The notes below the pieces were generated by a model that worked only from the letters and a program-made list of their open reading frames with translations, was not told the DNA's origin and did not search any database. From DAIDKA01 sp963726995 (GTDB taxonomy: Bacteria > Pseudomonadota > Gammaproteobacteria > Steroidobacterales > Steroidobacteraceae), in NCBI GenBank assembly GCA_963726995.1, contig CAVSEP010000007.1, forward strand, positions 620,001 to 684,000: a stretch of DNA of 64,000 bases, given 5' to 3'. The translations under genes were made by a program, and so were the position numbers. This document shows positions 28,129 through 37,112 of the stretch, piece by piece. The stretch's first letter is position 1. Every line of letters starts with the position of its first letter.

Positions 28129-28674
28129 ATGACTCAAATCTCAGCCACGGACCTGCGGCCGTTCATCCGCACCATCCCCGACTACCCGCGCCCCGGAATC
28201 CAGTTCCGTGACATCACTACCCTGCTGGGCAACGCGCAGGCGCTGCACGCCACCCTCGAGCAGATGGCGGCACCCTGGCTCGACGCCGGCATCACCAAGG
28301 TGGCCGGCATCGAGGCCCGGGGATTCATCCTAGGGGGCGCGCTCGCCTGCCGCCTGGGCGCCGGTTTCCTGCCGCTGCGCAAGAAGGGCAAGCTGCCGCA
28401 TACCACCATCCGCGTGGAATACTCGCTGGAATACGGGGTCGATGAACTCGAGATGCACGCCGATGGCGCAAAGGCCGCAGACCGTGTATTGCTGGTGGAT
28501 GACCTGATCGCCACGGGCGGCAGCGCGGCTGCCGGGATCCGTCTGCTGCGGTCGGTGGACGCCACGGTGGTGGGGGCGGCGTTCGTGATCGACCTGCCGC
28601 AGCTGGGTGGCACCGCCCGACTCGAGCAGGCCGGCACCAGGACCGTGTCCCTGGTGCGCTTTGACGGCCATTGA
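28129..28674 (+). CDS. apt: Adenine phosphoribosyltransferase
   Basis: This is a 181-residue purine salvage enzyme that converts adenine and PRPP to AMP. It has the family start (RTIPDYPRPGIQFRDITTLL), GIEARGFILGGALA, and the PRPP-binding motif RVLLVDDLIATGGSA (about 124-138). The ATG at 28129 is the only start that fits the family N-terminus; the frame is open far upstream but that part is non-coding. It is divergent from fhs, both being nucleotide and one-carbon metabolism genes, and is followed 49 bases later by the yqjD-like gene. Confidence 0.95.
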   Translation: MTQISATDLRPFIRTIPDYPRPGIQFRDITTLLGNAQALHATLEQMAAPWLDAGITKVAGIEARGFILGGALACRLGAGFLPLRKKGKLPHTTIRVEYSLEYGVDELEMHADGAKAADRVLLVDDLIATGGSAAAGIRLLRSVDATVVGAAFVIDLPQLGGTARLEQAGTRTVSLVRFDGH

Positions 28675-28723
28675 GCGGGCCTGACACTGCCACGTGAGTA
28701 CCGATCATCAAGGAGCGCAACCC

Positions 28724-29076
28724 ATGACCCAGCAGGACAATTCCGCAACCGCCGCCCTGGCTGCGGAACTGCGCCGGATCGTCGAGCAGGCCGAAGACCT
28801 GATGGCGGCGGCCGGCGCGGAACAGCGCCACCCTCGGGGGCCTGAAGGACCAGGTGACGCAGACCATCGATTCGGCGCGCGAAAAGCTCGCTCGACCTGC
28901 AACAGGAAGCGCGCCAGCGCGGTCGCGGCGCGGCCGTGGCCACCGAATCCTGGATCAAGGCGAATCCCTGGGCAGCGGTCGCGATCGGTGCCGGAGTCGG
29001 GCTGATCGTCGGCGCCCTGCTGCATGCGCGGCGGCCCGGCCGAGCCGAACGGGCCGGACGCTTGAGCGGCGCATGA
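28724..29076 (+). pseudogene. YqjD/ElaB (DUF883)-type membrane-anchored protein, two frameshifts
   Basis: A good ribosome binding site (AAGGAGCGCAACCC) precedes ATG 28724. Three consecutive frames together give a normal DUF883 protein: MTQQDNSATAALAAELRRIV, then LGGLKDQVTQTIDSAREKL, then ESWIKANPWAAVAIGAGVG and a short basic tail. The final hydrophobic Gly-rich segment (WxxxNPWxAVxIGAGVGxxxG) is the diagnostic membrane anchor. E. coli relatives tether ribosomes at the inner membrane in stationary phase. One extra base lies near 28825-28835 and one near 28893-28902. The stop overlaps the next start by 4 bases (ATGA), as expected for an intact yqjDEK-like operon, so the indels may be sequence errors. 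Confidence 0.75.
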
Positions 29077-29496
29077 TTCCCGGAATCTCGACGCTCGCCG
29101 AAAATGGCCGCTCGCTGCTGCGGCAACTGCTGGCGATGTGGCCAGACACGGCTGGAGATGGCCGGACTTGCGGTGGAGCAGGAGGTCGCCGCACTGGGCC
29201 GCGAACTGCGGCTGGCGGCGGTGTGCATCATTTCCGCATGGCTCGCCGGCACCTCACTGGTGATGTGGGTGGCGGTGATGTTTCCGCGCCAGGTGGGATT
29301 GTGGATTCTGGGCGTGCTGTGCGTGCTGTTCGCGCTGACCAGCGTGGTGAGCTGGCAGATTCTCAAGCGCGTTTCGATGCGCGACCGGCTGTTCACGCGA
29401 CTGACGGAGCAGCTGCGCCAGGACGTCGAGGCCCTGGAGGCGCCACACCGACGGCGATCATGGCTGAGCCCGCGCATCTTTCGCGGTCGGCGGTGA
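29073..29496 (+). pseudogene. YqjE-type phage-holin-superfamily III membrane protein, one frameshift
   Basis: The gene starts at ATG 29073, overlapping the previous stop. It reads MIPGISTLAENGRSLLRQLL, then one extra base near 29138-29143 (in TGGCCAGACA) breaks the frame before TRLEMAGLAVEQEVAALGREL. Two membrane helices follow (about 55-75 and 85-105, LVMWVAVMFPRQVGLWILGV), then a basic tail. This is the YqjE layout: amphipathic N-terminus, EQE motif, hydrophobic hairpin. Its function is unknown, but it always travels with YqjD and YqjK. Repaired length is about 140 residues. Confidence 0.72.
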
Positions 29497-29702
29497 TTGC
29501 GCGGCGGCTGCGGTGCTGGAAATGGAAGCGGCGATCCAGCGCATCACGCTGGCGGCGACCTTCGCGCAATGGGAACAGCGCAGCACCCTCGACTGGGTCG
29601 TCGGCGCCGCCAAGGGCGCCGGCGGCATGCTGGCGGGCCCGACGGCGCAAGTGGCTGCTGACTGCGGTACTGATGCGGCTGCTGCGCGGCAAGCGCCGCT
29701 AG
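29493..29702 (+). pseudogene. YqjK-like small protein, two compensating frameshifts
   Basis: A GTG at 29493 overlaps the previous TGA by 4 bases, matching the coupling of the genes before it. The frame reads VIARRLR, loses one base near 29505-29512 before LEMEAAIQRITLAATFAQWE, and gains one near 29640-29648 before KWLLTAVLMRLLRGKRR. The repaired product has about 69 residues, mostly helical with a basic C-terminus, as in YqjK-like proteins of this operon. An ATG at 29460 would give a longer overlap with yqjE and is less likely. The short length and two indels make this the weakest call of the trio. Confidence 0.5.
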
Positions 29703-29729
29703 CTCAAGCGATCCTCGTCCGGGCGGCGT

Positions 29730-31130
<1,401 letters not shown>

Positions 31131-31477
31131 GTGGGCAGCCTATCACGGAAGCGTAGCCGTTCGAATTACAGTAGATTTTGCAACGGCTGTACTTCTTACA
31201 GCACGCGGCCCGTCCGACCGTACCCGGCGTGAGCGGTCCGCTGGCCGTGGCGGCGAGACAACAAACTACGTCCGTTACTGCGCCGCTGCAGGCGCAGCAC
31301 TGCCTTCGCGTGGCACTTTCGCCTACAAAATCAAGTCTTCCGGCTTGCCCTTGTCCAGGGCGCCCACGGCAACGCGTGGCATATCAATTGCAATTCCGAA
31401 CACCGATCGACCCCCCGATTAGGCGGACCGTCGGTAACGGTCCGCCTTTCTTTTGCCTTGCAACTTTTGCCGGCGCG
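31131..31477. other. Intergenic region with candidate structured RNA and a 19-codon minus-strand ORF
   Basis: No ordinary gene fits these 347 bases. On the plus strand, several hairpins precede a strong terminator: CTGCGCC/GGCGCAG (31278-31284 with 31291-31297) is the clearest, and GCCC-rich pairs follow at 31347-31380. This could be a small RNA of up to about 300 bases, but no promoter is certain and I could not match it to tmRNA, 6S, RNase P or SRP RNA. On the minus strand, 31382-31323 encodes MPRVAVGALDKGKPEDLIL, which looks like the last residues of an H-NS-family DNA-binding tail but has no upstream body. Confidence 0.3.
31422..31454 (+). terminator. Rho-independent terminator, plus strand
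   Basis: A perfect 10-base-pair GC-rich stem (GGCGGACCGT at 31422-31431 pairing with ACGGTCCGCC at 31437-31446) closes a 5-base loop and is followed by TTTCTTTT. This is a textbook intrinsic terminator for transcription from left to right. The nearest genes on both sides are on the minus strand, so what it terminates must start within the 31.13-31.42 kb gap. Confidence 0.85.
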
Positions 31478-31969
31478 CTAGGCCTTGGCGGCGAGTGTGC
31501 GCAGCGCCTCCCCGCTCACCCGGTGCAGGGTCCAGTCATCGCACGCCCGGGCGCCCAGGGCCCGATACACCTTCAGCGCCGGCTCGTTCCAGTCCAGCAC
31601 CGACCACTCGAAACGCCCGCAGCCGCGCTCCAGCGCCAGTCTTGCCAGCCAGGCCAGCATGTGACTGCCCAGTCCGCGGCCGCGTGCGGCGGGGCGCACG
31701 TACAGGTCTTCCAGGTACAGCCCCGGCTTGCCCACGAAGGTGGAGAAATTGTGGAAATACAGCGCGAAGCCGCAGGGCTCCCCGTCGATGCAGCCGATCA
31801 CGGCCTCGGCGAAGGGTCGTGGACCGAACAGCGCCGCGCGGATGTCCTGCGGTGTGGCCGTGACCTGCTGCGACAGGCGTTCGTAGTCCGCGAGTTCGCG
31901 GATGAAGGCCATCACCAGGTCGACCTCGTCCTCGCGGACCGCCCGAATGCTTAAGCGTGGCGCGCTCAT
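31478..31969 (-). CDS. GNAT acetyltransferase, diamine/SSAT-like
   Basis: This 163-residue acetyltransferase resembles spermidine/spermine and thialysine acetyltransferases: IRAVREDEVDLVMAFIREL at the start, GFALYFHNFSTFVGKPGLYLEDLYV (about 70-94), the acetyl-CoA loop RPAARGRGLGSHML, and WSVLDWNEPALKVYRALGA. The LYLEDLYVRP stretch is diagnostic of the SSAT group. It would acetylate a polyamine or similar amine in the cytoplasm. Its start overlaps the PEP carboxylase stop by 4 bases, so it is translated from the same mRNA. The plus-strand terminator lies 24 bases beyond its end. Confidence 0.88.
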   Translation of the reverse strand: MSAPRLSIRAVREDEVDLVMAFIRELADYERLSQQVTATPQDIRAALFGPRPFAEAVIGCIDGEPCGFALYFHNFSTFVGKPGLYLEDLYVRPAARGRGLGSHMLAWLARLALERGCGRFEWSVLDWNEPALKVYRALGARACDDWTLHRVSGEALRTLAAKA

Positions 31970-34692
31970 CCGGTACTCTGCAATCCCTGCGCGATGCCGC
32001 TGATGCTGGCCAGCAGCGCCTCGAACAGGTCGCGGTCTTCACGCCCGGTGGCGCGCCAGCGCCGCAGCAGGTCCACCTGCATCAGGTTCATCGGATCCAC
32101 GTAGGGATTGCGCAGCTGGATGGAGCGCTGCAGCTGCGCTTCGCCGTCCAGCAGCGCCGCATAACCCTTCACGCCGAGGATGTGGCGGCGCGCCAGGTCG
32201 TACTCGGCGCGGATGACATCGAAGTGTCGCCGCAGCGGCTCATCGACCAGTTCCTCATAGGCATGCGCGATCTCCAGATCGGCGCGCGCCAGCATGGCCT
32301 CGATGTCGTCAATGAGGCTGCGCAGGAACTGCCACTGCGCGTACGCCGCCTGCACCGCCGCCAGGCCGTGCGCTTCGATCGCGGCAGCCAGGCCCGCGCC
32401 GGCGCCGAACCAGCCGGGCAGCAGGTGCCGCGACTGGATCCAGGCGAACACCCAGGGCACGGCGCGCACCGAATCGATGCTCGTGGCTGCGTAGCGGTAG
32501 GCGGCGCGCGAACCGATCTGCATGCGTTCGATCACGTCGATGGGGGTCACCTGGCGGAAATAGTCCTGGAAATCCGGCTCGCCGAACACCAGCCGCCGAT
32601 AGGCTGAATAACTGGCCCGGGCGATGCTGGCCGCACAGGCCTCGTGAACGGCGTCGACCTCGCCGCGCGCGCCGCGTCCGGCCTGGCCGACCGACAGGGC
32701 CAGCGCGCTGAAGGCGCGCTCCAACGTTCGCATGGCGATCGGCCGCAGGCCGTAGCTCTGGTTGACGACCTCACCCTGCTCGGTGATGCGCAGCACCGGA
32801 TTTCTTGCCCCGGCCGGCGCCGACCGCACCAGGGCATCGATGCGCCCGCCGCCCAAGGCGATGCTGCCGCCGCGGGCGTGCACGATCACGGGGTGCGCGA
32901 CCACGCCCCGCAGCGCCGCGGTGAGCACGGCCTGCGCATGATAGATGGCATAGCGCGCATTGCAGATGCCGCCTTCCTTGCTGATGTCGGAGTGGCCGAG
33001 CACCACGCCCTGGCGTGCGCCGCGCGCGGCCAGGTGCCGCTGATAGGTGGGATCGGCCAGCAACTCGACCATCAGATCGGCGCTGCGCTCCAGGGTGTCC
33101 AGGCACTCGAACATCGGCGCCACGTCCACGGCGGCCTCGCCCGAGCGTTTGTCCCAGGCCTCGGCCCAGCGCGCCAGCAGCAGCACCGCCAGCACATCAT
33201 CGATGCCGAGCACTCCGCTGACCACGTAGAAGCCGATGGCGTCGGGCCCGTAGCGGTGACGGCCCTGTACCATGGCCTCGAAGACCCCGCGGCTGCGGCG
33301 TCCCTGCGGATCAAGCTCCGTACGCGGACCCTGGTCGCGGGCCAGCGCGCCGCTCAACAGCTGCTGGCGTTCCGGCGCCGGGCGCTGCGGCCAGCGCGCA
33401 TCGCCCAGGCCCTGGCCGATGACCTGGTGATGCACGGCAGTGTGCTGGCGCACGTCCAGCGTCGCCATGTGAAAACCGAAGGTCTGCACCCGGCGCAGCA
33501 GCCGCTGCACGGAATGATGGCCGGCGTTCCAGCCCTTGTTGGCCCGCAGGCTCTCGGTGATCAGGCGGATGTCGGCCTCGAATTCGCGCGCCTGCTCGTA
33601 GCCGTTCGGACGGCCCTCCAGGGCATTGCGCAGCCGCGTGCCCAGCTGCGCGAGGAACACCCGGTAGGGCATGCGATCATGGCGCGCCGGCGTGATCGAA
33701 CGCGAACCGGGTACCAGGGTGTTGTAGTGATCGATGCGCTTGGCAAGAGCTGCGGAAATGCTCACCCGACTGGCGCTCTGCGAGAGTTCCTGGGCCAGGG
33801 TCTGGCACTCCTCGACGTAGGCGCCGAGGATGACGCGGTTCTGCCGGTCCAGGGTCTCGCGGATGGTCTTGCCGTTGACGTCCGGATTGCCGTCCATGTC
33901 GCCGCCGACCCAGGTGCCGAAGCTGATGATGCGCGGCAGCTCCAGGGCTTCCGCATCCGCGCCGAAGAGCCTCTCGAGCGCCTCGGCGACCTCCTCGTAG
34001 AAGTCGGGGACCACCTGGTAGAGCACTTCGCCCAGGTAGAACAGCACGTGCTCGCGCTCGTCGGCCACCGTGAGACGCTCGCGCGGGTGATCCTCGGTCT
34101 GCCAGGCCGCGGTGATTTCGGCCCGCACCCGATTCCAGACCGCGCGCGATTCGGCCGGGGTCAGCGTCGGATCCAGCCGGTCGAGCAGCAGCTGCGCCAC
34201 GCGCTGCTGCTTGCGCAGCATGGTACGGCGCGTCGCCTCGGTGGGATGGGCGGTGAACACCGGCTGGATCTGCAGCTGCGGCAGGATCGCCATGATGTCG
34301 CGCAGGGTGAGCCCCGCGCTCTTGAGGGCACCGAGGGCATCCTCGATGCCGCCGGGCTGCGGCCGGGCACTGTCCTTGAGGAAGTACTCGCGGCGGCGGC
34401 GGATGCGATGCACCTTCTCCGCCAGGTTCACGGCCTGGAACCAGGCGGAAAACGCGCGCACCAGATCGCGCGCCTGCGCGGGCGGGCGGCCGCGCACCCG
34501 CGCCGCCAGATCCGTCGCCGGCACGTCCCCTTCGCGACGCTTGATGGCCGTGACGCGGTCTTCCTCCACCGTCGCCAGCAGTTCCACCCCGCCCTGTTCG
34601 CGCAGAATGTCGCCGATCAGGTCGCCCAGGGCGTGCACGTCCTCGCGCAACGCCTCGTGCTTCGGCGGGAAATGGATCTGCTGGCGTTTCAG
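31966..34692 (-). CDS. ppc: Divergent phosphoenolpyruvate carboxylase, lacks an expected active-site arginine
   Basis: The protein follows the PEPC family along its whole length (about 900 residues): VFTAHPTEATRRT with the catalytic His, FGTWVGGDMDGNP, TLDVRQHT, a LGHSDISKEGG version of LGYSDSNKDGG, ITEQGEVVNQSYGL, and VRAVPWVFAW. PEPC carboxylates phosphoenolpyruvate to oxaloacetate. The flexible loop that normally reads GRGGSxGRGG is ARGGSIALGGGR, so the second arginine (Arg587 in E. coli as I recall) is leucine. Family homology extends upstream of the first TTG (34650) through IHFPPKHEALRED to a CTG at 34692 that has GTGGAGAAG five bases before it, so I used CTG as the start. It is co-transcribed with the GNAT gene. 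Confidence 0.85.
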   Translation of the reverse strand: MKRQQIHFPPKHEALREDVHALGDLIGDILREQGGVELLATVEEDRVTAIKRREGDVPATDLAARVRGRPPAQARDLVRAFSAWFQAVNLAEKVHRIRRRREYFLKDSARPQPGGIEDALGALKSAGLTLRDIMAILPQLQIQPVFTAHPTEATRRTMLRKQQRVAQLLLDRLDPTLTPAESRAVWNRVRAEITAAWQTEDHPRERLTVADEREHVLFYLGEVLYQVVPDFYEEVAEALERLFGADAEALELPRIISFGTWVGGDMDGNPDVNGKTIRETLDRQNRVILGAYVEECQTLAQELSQSASRVSISAALAKRIDHYNTLVPGSRSITPARHDRMPYRVFLAQLGTRLRNALEGRPNGYEQAREFEADIRLITESLRANKGWNAGHHSVQRLLRRVQTFGFHMATLDVRQHTAVHHQVIGQGLGDARWPQRPAPERQQLLSGALARDQGPRTELDPQGRRSRGVFEAMVQGRHRYGPDAIGFYVVSGVLGIDDVLAVLLLARWAEAWDKRSGEAAVDVAPMFECLDTLERSADLMVELLADPTYQRHLAARGARQGVVLGHSDISKEGGICNARYAIYHAQAVLTAALRGVVAHPVIVHARGGSIALGGGRIDALVRSAPAGARNPVLRITEQGEVVNQSYGLRPIAMRTLERAFSALALSVGQAGRGARGEVDAVHEACAASIARASYSAYRRLVFGEPDFQDYFRQVTPIDVIERMQIGSRAAYRYAATSIDSVRAVPWVFAWIQSRHLLPGWFGAGAGLAAAIEAHGLAAVQAAYAQWQFLRSLIDDIEAMLARADLEIAHAYEELVDEPLRRHFDVIRAEYDLARRHILGVKGYAALLDGEAQLQRSIQLRNPYVDPMNLMQVDLLRRWRATGREDRDLFEALLASISGIAQGLQSTG

Positions 34693-34731
34693 GATGGCTT
34701 CTCCACGAATTCAAATGCGGCGGGCCTTCGC

Positions 34732-36717
34732 TCAGCCCGCCAGCAGCACCCCTTCGGCATGCTCCAGGGCTTCGGGAAGCCCATGGATCAGGATGACATC
34801 GCCTTCCCGCAGGCGCGTATCGCCTTGCGGCGCCTTGCCCAGTATCCCGTGTCGGCGTATCCCCGTGAAGGCCACCGCCGCGCCGCGCTCGCGGATTTCG
34901 TCCACCGAGCGCCCGACCGCCCAGGCGCCCGGCGGAATGACCACGGTCCTGACCTCCTCGCGCTGCGCCAGCAGCTCCGCGGGCACCGGGGAATCGGTGT
35001 GCTGGCGGACATTGCTCAGCAGCACGTAGCGGCTGTCGCGCACCTGGGCGAGGGTCTGCACCACCCGCGTCACCGGCACATTGAGCGCCCGCAGGGCGGC
35101 GCCGACCAGGTTCAGCCCCATTTCAAAGGTTTCCGGAATGATCTGGGTGGCCCCGGCGGCCATCAGGCCGGCGGTGTGCACGTCATCCACGGTGCGCACC
35201 AGGATGGGCACGTCGGCCCGCAGGCGCCGCACCGTGCGCACGATCGCCAGCGCCACGCCCGGACTGGAGAAGCTCACCACGACGGCGCTGGCGTGGTCAC
35301 AGCCGGCGCTCACCAGCATGTCCTCATCGGCCGAGTCGCCGTACAGCACCGGCTCGCCGGCCTGGCGCGCGGCCCGGATGCGCGCCGGGTCCAGATCCAG
35401 TGCGATGTACTCGAAGCCCTGCGACTCCAGGACCCGCGCCACGCTCTGCCCCACCCGCCCATAGCCGCACAGGATCACATGCTCGCGCTGGGCGATGGTG
35501 CCGATGGCTTCATCCTCGGCGGGCCCGATGGGCTGGGGCTGCGGGCGCCTTTCCCCCAGCAGCAGCCGCGCGATGCGCGCGTTGTTCGCCAGCAGCAGCG
35601 GACTCACCACCATCGACAGCACCAGTGCCACCAGCAGCGGCTGGGCGACCGGCACCGGCAGCGCGCGGCTTTGCAGCACCAGCGTGAACAGGGCGATGCC
35701 GAACTCCCCGCCGATCGACATCACGACCCCGGTGCGCACCGCCTTGAAGGTCGAGACCTCGAACAGGCGCGTGCTCAAGGCCGCCACCGCCATCTTGATG
35801 ATCAGGAAGCCGGCCAGCAGCGCGGTGATCAGCAGGAATTCGCGCACCAGCAGGTGCAGATCCAGCAGCATGCCTACGCTGATGAAGAACAGACCCAGCA
35901 GGATGTCCCGGAAGGGGCGGATGACACTCTCGATCTGGTGCCGGTACTCGGTTTCCGCCAGCATCATGCCGGCCAGGAACGCGCCCAGGGCCAGCGACAG
36001 CCCCGCCAGATGCGAGGTCCAGGCCGATGCCAGCACCACCAGCAGCACCGCGAGCGTGAACAGCTCCCGCATGCGGCTGTGCGCGATCTCATGGAACAGC
36101 GGCCGCAAGAGCCAGCGCCCCGCGGCCAGCACCGCGGCCACGGCGGCCGCTCCTCCGGCCACGGCCGCGGCGATCGCCCCGGCGGAGAAGTCGGCGCGCT
36201 GATTGCCCGCCAGCGCGGAGGCCAGCGCCAGCAGCGGCACGAACGCCATGTCCTGGAACAGCAGCATGCTGAAGGCCAGGCGGCCGTGCGTGCGATTGAT
36301 TTCGCCGCGGTCCGTGAGGGTGCGCAGGATGATGGCGGTGGAGCTCATTGCGATCGCCCCGCCCACCAGGGAACCGATCAGCCAGGGCAGGCCGAAACCC
36401 CGGGCGATCAGCGCGAACACGGCGATGGTGGCGCCGACCTGCAGGGCGCCCAGTCCGAATACCTCGCGGCGCACGGCCATCATGCGCGGCAAGGAGAACT
36501 CCAGCCCCAGCGTGAACAGCAGGAACACCACGCCGAGCTCCGCGAGGTCGCTGATGGTATCGGCCTGGGTGATGAGCCGCAGCGCGTGGGGCCCCAGGGC
36601 CATGCCGACAATGAGGTAGCCCAGGATCGACGGCCAGCCGATGCGTCGGGCGAGCGCCACGACGAACACCGATGCCGCCAGCATCATCAGGACCTGGGTG
36701 AGGGGCTGCTCGATCAA
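34732..36717 (-). CDS. Kef-type cation:proton antiporter (CPA2) with RCK domain
   Basis: This is a 661-residue membrane protein. Residues 1-380 hold about 12 membrane helices of a Na+/H+ exchanger fold, with GYLIVGMALGPHAL early and GVVFLLFTLGLEFSLPRM. Residues about 410-530 form a Rossmann-type RCK/TrkA-N domain (CGYGRVGQSVARVLESQGF), and about 570-655 a TrkA-C domain. It resembles YbaL/KefB-type K+ or Na+ efflux systems in the inner membrane gated by nucleotide. No KefF/KefG partner is nearby. A TTG at 36717 gives a family-like start; it sits 23 bases after the 119-residue hypothetical gene and may be the last gene of that operon or a separate unit. Confidence 0.9.
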   Translation of the reverse strand: MIEQPLTQVLMMLAASVFVVALARRIGWPSILGYLIVGMALGPHALRLITQADTISDLAELGVVFLLFTLGLEFSLPRMMAVRREVFGLGALQVGATIAVFALIARGFGLPWLIGSLVGGAIAMSSTAIILRTLTDRGEINRTHGRLAFSMLLFQDMAFVPLLALASALAGNQRADFSAGAIAAAVAGGAAAVAAVLAAGRWLLRPLFHEIAHSRMRELFTLAVLLVVLASAWTSHLAGLSLALGAFLAGMMLAETEYRHQIESVIRPFRDILLGLFFISVGMLLDLHLLVREFLLITALLAGFLIIKMAVAALSTRLFEVSTFKAVRTGVVMSIGGEFGIALFTLVLQSRALPVPVAQPLLVALVLSMVVSPLLLANNARIARLLLGERRPQPQPIGPAEDEAIGTIAQREHVILCGYGRVGQSVARVLESQGFEYIALDLDPARIRAARQAGEPVLYGDSADEDMLVSAGCDHASAVVVSFSSPGVALAIVRTVRRLRADVPILVRTVDDVHTAGLMAAGATQIIPETFEMGLNLVGAALRALNVPVTRVVQTLAQVRDSRYVLLSNVRQHTDSPVPAELLAQREEVRTVVIPPGAWAVGRSVDEIRERGAAVAFTGIRRHGILGKAPQGDTRLREGDVILIHGLPEALEHAEGVLLAG

Positions 36718-36740
36718 CAGTAAACCGACCGCGGCGCGGA

Positions 36741-37100
36741 TCAGTTGTTCATCAGGATGGTGGTATCGAAGCTCTCAAAGCCCTGGATCGCCCGCTTGTA
36801 GGCGTTGAACACCAGCCGCTCGGCCACCTTGTCGGCGCGCGTCGACAGCAGCATGCGCAGCACGATGTCATCGGGGGGACGGGCGGCATCCTCGGCCATC
36901 AGCTGCTCGATCACGCGCGTCAGCCGGTGCACCAGCTCATTCACGAAGCGCAGGTGCGCCGTGTCGGTCACCTGCTCGCTGCCCGGACCATAGGTGCTGC
37001 GGCCCTCTTCGGCCAGCTCATGCAGGAACATGTTCAGCAGGCGCGCCTTGTCGATCAGCCGCAGCTCGGTGAAATACTCGATTTCAGACTGCAGGTTCAT
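36741..37100 (-). CDS. Hypothetical protein, last gene of the ExbBD/TPR operon
   Basis: This 119-residue protein is predicted all-helical, without signal peptide or membrane segment. It reads MNLQSEIEYFTELRLIDKAR, then FVNELVHRLTRVIEQLMAED and ends in FESFDTTILMNN. I do not recognise the family. It begins 12 bases after the AgmX-like gene, so it is surely in the same operon. A cytoplasmic accessory or assembly role beside the ExbB/ExbD motor is possible, but there is no motif to support it. Confidence 0.7.
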   Translation of the reverse strand: MNLQSEIEYFTELRLIDKARLLNMFLHELAEEGRSTYGPGSEQVTDTAHLRFVNELVHRLTRVIEQLMAEDAARPPDDIVLRMLLSTRADKVAERLVFNAYKRAIQGFESFDTTILMNN

Positions 37101-37112
37101 GCGCGTCTCGCC

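Noticed and set aside
31131..31477. tmRNA, 6S RNA, RNase P RNA or SRP RNA in the intergenic region
   Set aside because: None of the conserved elements I know for these RNAs was found on either strand.
32644..36723. A plus-strand open frame of 1359 codons opposite ppc and the Kef-type gene
   Set aside because: Low-complexity His/Gln/Arg/Gly translation with no recognisable domain, opposite two clear genes.
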